A stretch of 64,000 nucleotides of DNA from Sphingopyxis sp. (GTDB lineage: Bacteria; Pseudomonadota; Alphaproteobacteria; Sphingomonadales; Sphingomonadaceae). Positions 1 to 8,766 of this stretch are shown in pieces. The position numbers and the translations under genes were made by a program. Positions within the stretch are counted from its first letter, which is position 1, and every line of letters starts with the position of its first letter. The stretch is from NCBI RefSeq assembly GCF_016793825.1, contig NZ_JAEULM010000048.1:51538-115537 (forward strand). The letters run 5' to 3'. The notes under the pieces are model-generated. The model was given only the letters and a program-made list of their open reading frames with translations. It was not told the origin of the DNA and searched no databases.

Positions 1-1733
1 CCGACGAGGACGGGCGAGTCGATCACGAGAACATGTGCGCTCTGCCCCTTTTCATCGAGGATGTTGGCGAGGTTCGAGAAGCGCGTCTTCAGGCTCATCA
101 CATGCCGTTCGCGCAGGGAGTCGATCGGCGGGTTGGTGACCTGGCTGAAATTCTGGCGGAAGAACTGCGCGACGTGGCGCGGCTTGTCGGAAATGACCGC
201 CAGCGGCGTGTCGTCGCCCATCGATCCGATCGCTTCCTTTGCGTCTTCGACCATCGGCGACAGGATCAGTTCCATGTCCTCCATCGTCAGGCCGGCGGCG
301 ACCTGACGGCGGAGCAGCTCGGCGCGGTCGAAGGCTGGCAGCGTCGCCTTTCCGCCCTTCGGCAGATCGGCGAGGGTACGAAAGCCCCGGACACGCGCGC
401 CATAGTCCTGCGTCCCTGCGATCTTGTCCTTGATCGCGGCATCTTCGTACAGCGTGCCGTCGTCGAGATCGACTGCGATCATCTGACCGGGGCCGAGCCG
501 GCCCTTCTTGCGGATGCTGGCTTCGGGAAGGAGGACCATGCCGCTTTCCGATCCCACGACGAGCAGATTGTCGGCGGTAAGCGTATAGCGCAGCGGGCGC
601 AGTGCATTGCGGTCCATCCCGGCGACCGCCCAGCGGCCGTCGGTCATCGCGAGCGCGGCGGGGCCGTCCCACGGCTCCATGACGCTGGCGAGATAGCTAT
701 ACATCGACTTGTGCGCTTCGGGCATGTCGATGTCATTGTCCCATGCTTCGGGGACGAGGATGAGCTTTGCGGTCGGCGCGTCACGGCCGGCGCGGCACAG
801 CGTTTCGAACACCGCGTCGAGCGCGGCGGTGTCCGACGCGCCGGCGGGGATCACCGGCTTGATGTCTTCGGAGTGTTCGCCGAAGGCGAGGCTCGCCATC
901 TTGATCTCGTGGCTCTTCATCCAGTTCTTGTTGCCGCGGATCGTATTGATCTCGCCATTATGGGCGAGGCAGCGGAAGGGCTGGGCCAGCCACCATTGCG
1001 GAAAGGTGTTCGTCGAATAGCGCTGGTGAAAGATCGCGACGCGGCTTTCGAACAGCTTGTTCGTCAGATCGGGGTAGAAATCGGCGAGGCTCTCCGCAAG
1101 GAACAGCCCCTTGTAGATGATCGAGCGCGCCGAAAGGCTGCACACGTAAAAGTCGGCAATCTGGGCCGCGATGACTTTTTTCTCGATCCGGCGGCGGACA
1201 AGGTAGAGCTGTTTTTCGAACTCGGCGACCGATTGCTCGTCGGGCAGCGGCCCAGCGATCATGATCTGTTCGATCTCCGGGCGTGTGCGCTGCGCCTTGT
1301 CGCCGATCACCGACACGTCGACGGGCACCTGGCGCCAGCCATAGATGGTGAAACCCGCGTCGATGATCTCCGCCTCGACGATCGTGCGGCATTCCTCCTG
1401 CGCGCCCAGATCGGTGCGCGGCAGGAAGACCATGCCGACAGCAAGGCGGTTCGGGCGCACCTTGTGGCCCGACGCGGCGATCGCATCGTCGAAGAAGCGG
1501 ACCGGAAGGTCGACGTGAATGCCCGCACCATCGCCGGTCTTGCCGTCGGCGTCGACCGCGCCGCGGTGCCAGACCGCGCGCAGCGCCTCGATCGCCGCCT
1601 CGACGACGCGGCGCGACGGCTTGCCGTCGGTCGCCGCGATCAATCCGACGCCGCAGGCATCGGATTCAAGGTCGGGGCGATACATGCCGTTTTCGGCAAG
1701 CCGGGCGTGATCGGGCGTGGGATAGTGGGTCAT
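1..1733 (-). CDS. gltB: Glutamate synthase large subunit, N-terminal part (runs off the window)
   Basis: Catalyses, with GltD, the NADPH-dependent formation of two glutamates from glutamine and 2-oxoglutarate in the cytoplasm. Only about 577 residues are inside the window; the 3' part lies beyond base 1. The start at 1733 gives a short propeptide followed by DACGVGLIAA, with Cys27 as the expected class II amidotransferase nucleophile after removal of 26 residues. Further family sequence follows, such as FHQRYSTNTFPQWWLAQPFR and LAHNGEINTIRGN of the glutaminase domain, then the start of the central region. It is transcribed in the same direction as gltD but is separated from it by a DUF2059 gene and a repeat pair. 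The long plus-strand open frame over the same bases is an antisense shadow. Confidence 0.96.
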   Translation of the reverse strand, partial: MTHYPTPDHARLAENGMYRPDLESDACGVGLIAATDGKPSRRVVEAAIEALRAVWHRGAVDADGKTGDGAGIHVDLPVRFFDDAIAASGHKVRPNRLAVGMVFLPRTDLGAQEECRTIVEAEIIDAGFTIYGWRQVPVDVSVIGDKAQRTRPEIEQIMIAGPLPDEQSVAEFEKQLYLVRRRIEKKVIAAQIADFYVCSLSARSIIYKGLFLAESLADFYPDLTNKLFESRVAIFHQRYSTNTFPQWWLAQPFRCLAHNGEINTIRGNKNWMKSHEIKMASLAFGEHSEDIKPVIPAGASDTAALDAVFETLCRAGRDAPTAKLILVPEAWDNDIDMPEAHKSMYSYLASVMEPWDGPAALAMTDGRWAVAGMDRNALRPLRYTLTADNLLVVGSESGMVLLPEASIRKKGRLGPGQMIAVDLDDGTLYEDAAIKDKIAGTQDYGARVRGFRTLADLPKGGKATLPAFDRAELLRRQVAAGLTMEDMELILSPMVEDAKEAIGSMGDDTPLAVISDKPRHVAQFFRQNFSQVTNPPIDSLRERHVMSLKTRFSNLANILDEKGQSAHVLVIDSPVLV

Positions 1734-1760
1734 CTTACGATCCTGGTCTGCTTTTCCGAC

Positions 1761-1840
1761 CGTCATCCCGGCGAAGGCCGGGATCTCTTCGGTGTGTCCT
1801 TGAATTGACCGGCGAGATCCCGGCTTTCGCCGGGATGACG
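1761..1840. repeat. REP-like inverted repeat pair
   Basis: Two arms of about 25 bases, CGTCATCCCGGCGAAGGCCG and its near reverse complement, face each other around roughly 30 bases between gltB and the DUF2059 gene. This motif is a very common extragenic repeat in sphingomonad genomes. It could fold in mRNA and act as a stabiliser or terminator, but that is inference. Confidence 0.75.
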
Positions 1841-1849
1841 ACTGTCAGC

Positions 1850-2989
1850 TTACTTCTTCTTTTTCTTGCGGGCGTTGGCGATCGCAGTCTGTTCCGCATC
1901 ATAGGCCGCGGACGACGCCTCGCTGGCGGCGGCCTCCAACTCCTCGACACGGGTGCGATCGGTCTCGGTCCAGTTTTCGCGATCGTAGGCAGGGTCCCAA
2001 TCGCCACCCGCGGCGTCTGCCGCGTCCGCAGCGGCTTCAGCCGCGTCAGCCGCCGCGTCCGCCGCATCGACGGCAGCCGTCTCGGCGTCGTCGGTGGGGG
2101 TGGCCCACTGGTCGCGCTGTTCCTTCAGCACCTTGACGTCGACTTTCATCAGCTTCGCAAGCTTCGCGAGTTCGGCGTCGGTCAGGTCCGAAAGCTGCTT
2201 TTCCTTGGGCAGGTCCTTGAACTTGCCTTCGAGTTCCGGCCCACGGTCCATGAACTTGTTGATCATCGGCGGCACCGCCTTGATCATCGCCAGCATCACT
2301 TCGGGGTCCGCCTGCAGGGACATCCATTCGTCGGCATAGGCCTTGCCCGTCGGCGTCGCGAAAAAGGCATTCATGTCGCCGAGTTGCTGCGCATTGAACT
2401 TGCGGGCGTAGGCATAGGCCATGCCATTGCGCATCGGCCCCTCGAGGTCGCCGAGCGCCTCGGTGATCAGCGGCTTGATGACGTTCATGACGTGGTCTTC
2501 ACGCTGCTGGCGATACGGGTCGAGCAGGTCGGCGATCGCGGCCTTGCTCTTGTCATCGAGCGCCTCGATCTTTTCGGTTTCGACGCCGGTCTTGATGGAC
2601 AGCATCAGGTCGGACATGCCGCCGACTTCGCCAAGGATGCCCTTGAAGAGCTTGCCGTACATATTGTCGAGCATCTTCGCGAGGCTGCCCGGTGGGACGA
2701 GCGCGGTCGTCGTCTGCTGCGCCAGCGCGAGCTGTGCTGAGGGTACGGCCGGGAGTTTGTCGACGCCGAAAATCTTTTCGATCAGCTTGATCGCTTCGTC
2801 GATTTCCTTCTGCATCTTCGCCTTGGCATCGGCCATCGCGGCCTTGCTGGTCGCTTCGCTCTGCGCGTTCTGTTCATCCGCCGGCGCGACGACTTCGGCG
2901 AGCGGGGCTTCTTTCTTTGGTGCGGCGAAAGCGTGCGCGGGCACGATCGCGACGGCACCGGCGAGCAGCATATATTTCCAGTTTGTCAT
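1850..2989 (-). CDS. Exported DUF2059 family protein with Ala/Asp-rich C-terminal tail
   Basis: A 379-residue protein of unknown function. It begins with a signal peptide (MTNWKYMLLAGAVAIVPAHA, then FAAP), so it is probably periplasmic. The middle (about 140-270) fits the DUF2059 helical domain, with a stretch of the form MRNGMAYAYARKFNAQQLGD followed by an FFATPTGKAYADEW segment. The C-terminus changes to low complexity: Ala/Asp repeats (about 300-330), an acidic helical stretch and a terminal poly-Lys run. The start at 2989 was chosen because AAGGA lies 9 bases upstream and the signal peptide begins there; upstream in-frame ATGs lack this. It sits between gltD (23 bases upstream) and gltB and is probably co-transcribed with them. 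Confidence 0.85.
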   Translation of the reverse strand: MTNWKYMLLAGAVAIVPAHAFAAPKKEAPLAEVVAPADEQNAQSEATSKAAMADAKAKMQKEIDEAIKLIEKIFGVDKLPAVPSAQLALAQQTTTALVPPGSLAKMLDNMYGKLFKGILGEVGGMSDLMLSIKTGVETEKIEALDDKSKAAIADLLDPYRQQREDHVMNVIKPLITEALGDLEGPMRNGMAYAYARKFNAQQLGDMNAFFATPTGKAYADEWMSLQADPEVMLAMIKAVPPMINKFMDRGPELEGKFKDLPKEKQLSDLTDAELAKLAKLMKVDVKVLKEQRDQWATPTDDAETAAVDAADAAADAAEAAADAADAAGGDWDPAYDRENWTETDRTRVEELEAAASEASSAAYDAEQTAIANARKKKKK

Positions 2990-3012
2990 TGGAATGATCC
3001 TTCCCCTGTTGG

Positions 3013-4455
3013 TCATGCCGCCTTCTTTTCGCTTTCCGCCTTCACTTTCAACCACTTTGCCATCTGTTCGCTGACATCGCGGCCGTCGCGGATGCCCCAG
3101 ACGACCAGGCTGGCGCCGCGGACGATGTCACCGGCGGCGAAAACGCCGGGCAGGCTGGTCATCATCGTCTGATGATCGACGCGCAGCGTGCCCCAGCGCG
3201 TGACGCTGAGGTCGGGCGAACCGAACAGGTTCGGCAGCTCTTCGGGGTCGAAGCCCAGCGCCTTGATCACCATGTCGGCGGGGAGGTCGAACTTGCGTTC
3301 CGGGTCGGGTTCGGGGCTGCGCCGTCCGCTCGCGTCGGGCGCGCCGAGACGCATTCCAGCGACCGCGACCTGCTTGACACTCTTGTCGGCGGCGAAGCTT
3401 TCGGGGGCCGATAGCCAAACGAACTCGACGCCTTCTTCCTCCGCGTTGGCGACCTCGCGCTGCGAGCCGGGCATATTCTCCCGGTCGCGGCGATACAGGC
3501 ATTTCACGGATTTTGCGCCTTGCCGCACGGCGGTGCGGACGCAGTCCATCGCGGTGTCGCCGCCGCCGATCACGACGACATGCTTGCCCCGGGCATCAAG
3601 ACTGCCGTCGTCGAAAGCAGGTACCGCATCGCCGAAGCTTTTGCGGTTCGATGCGATCAGATAGTCGAGCGCGGCGATGACACCCGTGGCGCCATTCCCT
3701 GGCACCTTGATCTCGCGCGCCTTGTAAACGCCTGTCGCGACGAGGATCGCGTCATGTTTTTGCCGGAGCTGGTCGAGCGTGGCATCCTTGCCGACCGCGA
3801 AGCCGAGATGAAAGTGAATGCCGCCGGCCTCCAGCCGATCGATGCGGCGCATCACGACATCCTTTTCCAGCTTGAAGCCCGGGATGCCATAAGTGAGGAG
3901 CCCGCCGGCGCGGTCGTGCCGGTCGTAGACGTGTACCTCATGGCCCTGGACGCGAAGATATTCGGCGGCGGTCAGGCCGGCGGGGCCGGCCCCGATGATG
4001 CCCACCGACTGGCCGGTCGGCTTGCCCACATGAACGGGTTCGACCCAGCCCTCGACCCAGGCGGTGTCGGTAATATATTTTTCGACACTGCCGATCGTGA
4101 CCGCGCCATGGCCCGAAAATTCGATCACGCAATTGCCCTCGCACAGACGATCCTGCGGGCAAATGCGGCCGCAGATCTCGGGCATCGTCGAGGTCGCATT
4201 CGAAAGCTCATAGGCTTCGCGCAGGCGACCCTCCGCGGTCAGGCGGAGCCAGTCGGGAATATGATTGTGCAGCGGGCAATGTACCGAACAATAAGGGACG
4301 CCGCACTGCGAGCAGCGCGCCGCCTGTGCGTCGGCCTCGGGCGCAGCGTAGCGTTCGGCGATCTCGCGGAAGTCGCGTGCGCGCTCTTCGGCCGAACGCT
4401 TGTCCGGATAGGATTGTTCACGCCCCACAAACTGAAGCATGCGATCGGAAGCCAT
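3013..4455 (-). CDS. gltD: Glutamate synthase small subunit
   Basis: The FAD/NADPH-binding electron-donor subunit of glutamate synthase, about 480 residues. The N-terminal cysteine-rich domain shows CSQCGVPYCSVHCPLHNHIP and CGRICPQDRLCEGNCV, the ligands for the [4Fe-4S] clusters. The FAD-binding motif GIIGAGPAGLTAAEYLR, the NADPH-binding motif VVVIGGGDTAMDCVRTA and the C-terminal FAAGDIVRGASLVVWGI follow in normal order. The start at 4455 has an AAGGGG Shine-Dalgarno about 9 bases upstream; an ATG 11 codons earlier is possible but less well placed. It is upstream of the DUF2059 gene and gltB on the same strand. Confidence 0.97.
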   Translation of the reverse strand: MASDRMLQFVGREQSYPDKRSAEERARDFREIAERYAAPEADAQAARCSQCGVPYCSVHCPLHNHIPDWLRLTAEGRLREAYELSNATSTMPEICGRICPQDRLCEGNCVIEFSGHGAVTIGSVEKYITDTAWVEGWVEPVHVGKPTGQSVGIIGAGPAGLTAAEYLRVQGHEVHVYDRHDRAGGLLTYGIPGFKLEKDVVMRRIDRLEAGGIHFHLGFAVGKDATLDQLRQKHDAILVATGVYKAREIKVPGNGATGVIAALDYLIASNRKSFGDAVPAFDDGSLDARGKHVVVIGGGDTAMDCVRTAVRQGAKSVKCLYRRDRENMPGSQREVANAEEEGVEFVWLSAPESFAADKSVKQVAVAGMRLGAPDASGRRSPEPDPERKFDLPADMVIKALGFDPEELPNLFGSPDLSVTRWGTLRVDHQTMMTSLPGVFAAGDIVRGASLVVWGIRDGRDVSEQMAKWLKVKAESEKKAA

Positions 4456-4614
4456 GCAGTATCCCCTTCGTTGAGGGCGCGATGACATGGCTTGAAAGGC
4501 GCTGTCACGAGCGAAATGCGATATAGGACAGTATTATTGACCTTAAATCGGGAAGCTCTGACTACGCAAATGAGGACTGCGCAACTATCTTTCGCAAATA
4601 GTATCTATTCGGCC

Positions 4615-5415
4615 CTATCTGGACGCGAGCCAGGCGAGCGCTGCGATGCCGACAATGATTCGATACCAGGCGAAGGGTGCGAAGCCATAACGAGTGACCA
4701 CGGCGAGGAAGGCCTTGATGACTGCCCACGCCACGATGAACGACACGACCGCGCCGACAGCAATCAGCCCGATATCGCTTTTCGTGATCGCATCATGATG
4801 TTTTGCGAGCTGGAGGATCGTCGCGCCGGTCAATGTCGGCAGCGCCAGAAAGAAGCTGAATTCGGCGGCGGTCTTGCGATCGATTCCCAGCGCCATCGCG
4901 CCCATGATCGTCGCGCCCGACCGGCTGACGCCCGGGATCATCGCGATGCACTGGACCAGCCCGACGATGATCGACTGGCGCGTTGTCAGCGCGGCGACGC
5001 CGCCGCTCTCCTTCGGCCTGGCAAAGCGTTCGACAAGCAGGATGCCGATACCGCCGACGATCAGGGCCCAGGCGACGACGACGGCGTTTTCCAGCAGCGC
5101 CTCGATATAGTCGCCGAACGCGAGCCCGAGTACGACTGCCGGAAGGAAAGCGAGCAGCAGGTTGCGCACGAATGCGATGGCGACCGGATCGCGCCGGAAG
5201 AAGCCGGTGAACATCTCCCAGAACAGATGTCGGTAGAGGACGACAATCGCGAGGATCGCGCCCGGCTGGATCGCGATGTTGAACACCGCCCATCGGGACG
5301 CATCATAGCCCAGCAGCTCGGTTGCGAGGATCAGGTGGCCCGTCGAGGAAACGGGAAGAAATTCGGTCAGTCCTTCGACGATGCCGAGGATGATCGCGGT
5401 CAGCCAGATGCTCAT
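4615..5415 (-). CDS. uppP: Undecaprenyl-diphosphatase
   Basis: An integral membrane phosphatase that converts undecaprenyl diphosphate to the monophosphate carrier used in peptidoglycan and polysaccharide export. At 266 residues it has the usual BacA/UppP length. The two signature motifs are present: GLTEFLPVSSTGHLIL near residue 15 and PGVSRSGATIMGAMALG around 160-176. About seven or eight hydrophobic segments are visible. It is transcribed away from the NDUFA9-like gene and toward gltD. The 159 bases before gltD carry no gene and presumably hold the gltD promoter. Confidence 0.96.
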   Translation of the reverse strand: MSIWLTAIILGIVEGLTEFLPVSSTGHLILATELLGYDASRWAVFNIAIQPGAILAIVVLYRHLFWEMFTGFFRRDPVAIAFVRNLLLAFLPAVVLGLAFGDYIEALLENAVVVAWALIVGGIGILLVERFARPKESGGVAALTTRQSIIVGLVQCIAMIPGVSRSGATIMGAMALGIDRKTAAEFSFFLALPTLTGATILQLAKHHDAITKSDIGLIAVGAVVSFIVAWAVIKAFLAVVTRYGFAPFAWYRIIVGIAALAWLASR

Positions 5416-5447
5416 GGGGTTCCAATATGCAGATCGTGAATAAGCGA

Positions 5448-5476
5448 AAGGGCGCCCGACCGATGCCGGACGCCCT
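5448..5476 (-). terminator. Hairpin between the NDUFA9-like gene and uppP
   Basis: AAGGGCG and CGCCCTT arms with extra pairing inside, read on the minus strand into TTTCGCTTA. It lies upstream of uppP and about 190 bases after the preceding minus-strand gene, so it may end that transcript. The remaining intergenic bases up to 5663 show only short GC-rich open frames that I could not support as a gene. Confidence 0.45.
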
Positions 5477-5663
5477 TGTCCTGCGCGGAGCCTATCAGCC
5501 CGGCCGGCTTTTTCCAGCCGCTATTTGAACCGTGCGTCGCAGGCCTTGCGCCCGTTGACGGGCGGGCCGAGCCCGAGCGTCCGCGCGATCAGCTTCCCGC
5601 CAGACGAAATGGGCCATGGGGGGGCTTTTCGGGGATTGGCCAGAGGCGACCCAGAGGGTGAGG

Positions 5664-6596
5664 TCAGGCGGTCTGGGCGAAACGTCCGTTACGGCGATAT
5701 TGGACGAGCCAACCTTCGGCGACCGCGCCGAGCGACGTCGGCGTGATGCCGAACTGGTCGAAGCCGGCCGCGCCGCCGGCGACGACATTGTCGCGCTGAA
5801 GCATCAGCCACTGGTCCTTGGTGATCGGCGCGCCCGGCGCCCAGCCGAAAGCGGTGGCGAGCACTGCGGAAACGGCGTCGGGCAATTCGACGAACAGCGG
5901 CTTGCGCCCGGTGGCTTCGGCGATCCACCGCTGCAGCTCTGCCATCGTGAGCACCTGCGGTCCGCCGAGTTCGAAAAGCTTTCCTGCCGCGTCATCGCCG
6001 AGCGCCGCGACCACCGCTTCGGCGACGTCACCAACATACGCCGGCTGGAATTTCGTCCCCGCCGCGATGACCGGAACGACCGGTGCAAGGCGGATGATCG
6101 CGGCGAAGCGGTTGATGAAATGATCTTCGCGTCCGAAGATGATCGAGGGGCGCAGGATCGCGGCATGGGGGAAGGCGCGGCGTACGGCGGCTTCGCCATC
6201 CCCCTTGCTGCGCGCATAGGCTGGCGCGCCATCGCTGTCGGCGCCGATGGCGGAGATGTGAACGAGCGTACGGGCGCCGGCAGATTTCGCGGCCGCGGCG
6301 ACATGGCCCGCGCCATCGGCTTGCACGGCCTGCATGTCGTCGAATGCCCCGGCGAGATTGATGACCGCGTCGCTGCCGGCGACGGCGCGCGCGACGCTGG
6401 CCGGATCGCGGACGTCGGCGACGACGAATTGCGTCTGGCCAAGCCCGCCTAGCGGTTTCAGGAACACCGCCTTGCGCGGCTCGCGTTCGCCAACGCGCAC
6501 CCGCGCGCCGCGTGCGAGCAGGCGCTGGACGACATATCGGCCCAGGAAACCGCCGCCGCCGATCACGGTGATCAATTGTCCGTCCAGCTTTTGCAT
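5664..6596 (-). CDS. NDUFA9-like NAD(P)-binding short-chain/epimerase family protein
   Basis: A 310-residue atypical extended short-chain dehydrogenase of the complex I NDUFA9 subunit family. The N-terminal Rossmann motif is VIGGGGFLGRYVVQRLL (about residues 10-26), followed by acidic VADVRDP and VINLAGAF segments. YARSKGDGEAAVR gives a YxxxK-like element, and IFGREDHFINRFA is characteristic of this family. In alphaproteobacteria such proteins are annotated as complex I NDUFA9 subunit family or NAD-dependent epimerase; the substrate is unknown. The start at 6596 is supported by AGGAAG immediately upstream. An upstream open extension in the same frame lacks family similarity. Confidence 0.88.
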   Translation of the reverse strand: MQKLDGQLITVIGGGGFLGRYVVQRLLARGARVRVGEREPRKAVFLKPLGGLGQTQFVVADVRDPASVARAVAGSDAVINLAGAFDDMQAVQADGAGHVAAAAKSAGARTLVHISAIGADSDGAPAYARSKGDGEAAVRRAFPHAAILRPSIIFGREDHFINRFAAIIRLAPVVPVIAAGTKFQPAYVGDVAEAVVAALGDDAAGKLFELGGPQVLTMAELQRWIAEATGRKPLFVELPDAVSAVLATAFGWAPGAPITKDQWLMLQRDNVVAGGAAGFDQFGITPTSLGAVAEGWLVQYRRNGRFAQTA

Positions 6597-6797
6597 GATG
6601 TCTTCCTGTATCCGATTCCCTGACGTGCGCATCGAGGCGCCGAACGGCTTCCCATGCCGCGAAGCGCCGGGCGGAGCAAGGGGCAGCGCAGCCGTGCCCG
6701 CTGGAAAAGCGGCTTCGCCAAATAAAATGTCCGGCGCCGCACGCGGCGTGGTTGACAAGCCGCCCGCTCCGCCGCTAAGCGCCCGCTCCTACCCCGT

Positions 6798-6884
6798 GCC
6801 CAGATGGCGGAATTGGTAGACGCACCAGCTTCAGGTGCTGGCGATCGCAAGGTCGTGGAGGTTCGAGTCCTCTTCTGGGCACCA
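6798..6884 (+). tRNA. tRNA-Leu (CAG anticodon)
   Basis: Acceptor GCCCAGA pairs with TCTGGGC. The D-loop region is GGAATTGGTAGACGC, the anticodon stem-loop is CCAGC-TTCAGGT-GCTGG, and there is a long class II variable arm. The T-loop is GGTTCGAGTCC, and CCA is encoded. It lies 217 bases before a P4-type integrase and is the likely insertion target of the island to its right. Confidence 0.97.
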
Positions 6885-6923
6885 TTTACCCCTCTCTAGA
6901 CATCCCAGAGCCATCGACAAAAC

Positions 6924-6942
6924 GGCAGAAATCTGCCATTTT
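6924..6942 (+). terminator. Short hairpin followed by ATTTTC after tRNA-Leu
   Basis: GGCAGA and TCTGCC arms around two A residues, followed by ATTTTC. The position 40 bases after the tRNA fits a Rho-independent terminator. The remaining bases to 7101 hold several copies of GGGGCCACC/GGTGGCCCC-type words but no gene. Confidence 0.5.
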
Positions 6943-7101
6943 CTCCTTGGTCTTGTCTTTTGGTGTCCGAGGATATTTCACTCGATCTCACTCGAAATGG
7001 GGCCACCGGAATAGGCGATGGCCCCACGGCCATTTTCTGGTGGCCCCATCGCTGGCTTGAGATGACGCACCGGCTGAGACCTGCTTGCAGGAGTTGAGTC
7101 G

Positions 7102-8319
7102 ATGTCCCTTACCGATGTTATGATCCGTTCGCTTAAGGCGGAGGACCGCCCCTACAAACGCGCGGACGCTGGAGGCCTCTATCTGGAGGTGCGCCCGACA
7201 GGCGCAAAGCTCTGGCGCTTCAAGTATCGGCATCTCGGAAAGGATAACCGCATCGCGCTCGGGGCTTATCCGGAAGTGCGCTTGGCCGAAGCTAGGCAAT
7301 TGCGCGACGATGCCCGGCGTAAGCTGCGTGAAGGCGTCGACCCGCTTGCCGAGCGCAAGCGTCAGAAGCTGATCGCGCAGTTCAATGCCGGAAACACGTT
7401 CGGTGACATCGCCAAGGAGTATATCGACAAGTCGGTCGCCGAGGGGCGAGCCGATGCGACGACGGTGAAGGCGAACTGGCTCCTCGACCAGCTCAAGCCG
7501 ATCGCGACCATGCCTGTCGCCGACCTCAAGCCCGTCGAGGTTCTGGCTGTGCTCAAGAGGATCGAGGCGCGCGGCAAATATGAAACGGCGCGTCGCGCCC
7601 GCTCCTTTGCCAGCAGGGTCTTCCGCTATGCGGTCGCGACTGGAAGAGGAGAGAGCGATCCTACTGCCGTGTTGCGGGGGGCGCTGATCGCTCCGCGGGT
7701 GACGCACCACGCTGCGCTCTTGGAACCGGAGGCAGTCGGTGCGTTGCTGCGGTCTATCGACGCATATACCGGAAACGCGATTACGCGGCTCGGGTGTCAG
7801 ATCGCGCCTCATGTGATGGCTAGGCCTGGAGAGCTGCGTGAAGCCCTGTGGCCAGAGATCGATCTCGACAATGCGGTATGGAATATCCCTGCTGAGCGCA
7901 TGAAGATGCGCCGACCTCATGCCGTACCGCTGTCGCGTCAGGTGTTGAGCTATTTGAGGGAGCTTCACGAGCTTACCGGACCAGAAGGGTTCGTCTTTCC
8001 TGCCTTTCACACGTTTCGCCGGCCAATGAGCGAGAACACACTCAATCAGGCGTTCCGCCGCATGGGGTACTCCACCGGGGAGGTAACAGCTCACGGCCTG
8101 CGGACCACCGCCTCTTCGCTCTTGAATGAAAGCGGCAAATGGCATCCCGATGCGATCGAGCGTTCACTGGCGCATGCGGACGCCAATGCCGTTCGCGGGA
8201 CTTATAACCGAGGGCGCTATTGGGATGAACGGGTAGCGATGCATCAGTGGTGGAGCGATTATCTCGACGCCTTACGCGCGTCTGACGAAGCTCAGATCTC
8301 GGCCCTAACCGCAAAATGA
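7102..8319 (+). CDS. P4-type tyrosine recombinase / island integrase
   Basis: A site-specific recombinase of 405 residues that would integrate and excise the island at tRNA-Leu. The N-terminal DUF4102-like arm-binding domain shows ADAGGLYLEVRPTGAKLWRF and LGAYPEVRLAEAR. A core-binding domain follows, then the catalytic domain with Arg in MARPGELREALW (about 237), HGLRTTASSLLNE (about 331) and a terminal Tyr in the RGTYNRGRYW region (about 371). Length, domain order and position directly after a tRNA 3' end are typical for P4-like integrases. All expected catalytic residues seem present, so it is probably active. Confidence 0.95.
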   Translation: MSLTDVMIRSLKAEDRPYKRADAGGLYLEVRPTGAKLWRFKYRHLGKDNRIALGAYPEVRLAEARQLRDDARRKLREGVDPLAERKRQKLIAQFNAGNTFGDIAKEYIDKSVAEGRADATTVKANWLLDQLKPIATMPVADLKPVEVLAVLKRIEARGKYETARRARSFASRVFRYAVATGRGESDPTAVLRGALIAPRVTHHAALLEPEAVGALLRSIDAYTGNAITRLGCQIAPHVMARPGELREALWPEIDLDNAVWNIPAERMKMRRPHAVPLSRQVLSYLRELHELTGPEGFVFPAFHTFRRPMSENTLNQAFRRMGYSTGEVTAHGLRTTASSLLNESGKWHPDAIERSLAHADANAVRGTYNRGRYWDERVAMHQWWSDYLDALRASDEAQISALTAK

Positions 8320-8356
8320 GGTGCCTCCGCTTGCAAAATCCGGCGTTTGTTCCTAT

Positions 8357-8380
8357 GAATGGAAATATAGATTTTCATTC
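8357..8380. promoter_or_regulatory. Palindromic operator before the Xre/RES operon
   Basis: GAATGGAAAT and ATTTTCATTC form a 10-bp arm palindrome with one mismatch around ATAG, ending 11 bases before the antitoxin ATG and next to its GGAG ribosome site. A palindrome here is what autoregulation by an Xre-type antitoxin would need; binding itself is inference. Confidence 0.5.
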
Positions 8381-8391
8381 TGGAGAATGTC

Positions 8392-8766
8392 ATGGCGACG
8401 CGGCTGGCCTCGCAGGCGGATCAGGGACGAGTTCTCTCAGAAGCGGTCGTGCGCGTGGCGACGTGCTGGAAACTGACGAACGAGCAGTTGGGCTCGGTGG
8501 TCGGTATTTCCGCTGCTACGGCCTCGCGGCTTCGTTCCGGCAGTTATCAACTTCAGCGAGCCGAGAAGGCGTTCGAACTTGGGCAGTATCTCGTCCGGCT
8601 TTTTCGCAGCCTCGATGCGCTCATGGGAAGCGACGATATGGCGTCAACGTCTTGGCTGAAGTCGGAAAACTTGGATCTTGGCGGCAGACCCATCGATCTG
8701 ATCCGCACGATCCGCGGTCTGAACGACGTGGCCGACTATGTCGATGATTACCGCGCCCGCGTTTGA
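8392..8766 (+). CDS. Xre/MbcA/ParS-type antitoxin (DUF2384)
   Basis: A 124-residue antitoxin paired with the RES toxin that overlaps its 3' end. The N-terminal part carries a helix-turn-helix (WKLTNEQLGSVVGISAATAS, about 26-45). The C-terminal half has the DUF2384 pattern with LFRSLDALMGSD and a segment ending in LGGRPIDLIRTIRGLNDVADYV, which neutralises the toxin in characterised pairs. GGAGA lies a few bases upstream of the ATG. The palindrome just upstream suggests self-repression. Confidence 0.9.
   Translation: MATRLASQADQGRVLSEAVVRVATCWKLTNEQLGSVVGISAATASRLRSGSYQLQRAEKAFELGQYLVRLFRSLDALMGSDDMASTSWLKSENLDLGGRPIDLIRTIRGLNDVADYVDDYRARV

Noticed and set aside
33-1808. 591-codon plus-strand open frame
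   Set aside because: It is the antisense shadow of gltB; the minus strand encodes a clear GltB N-terminus with the catalytic Cys and conserved motifs.
5495-5663. Possible short gene on the minus strand after the NDUFA9-like gene
   Set aside because: Open frames are short, Arg/Ala-rich in a GC-rich stretch, without ribosome site or recognisable similarity.
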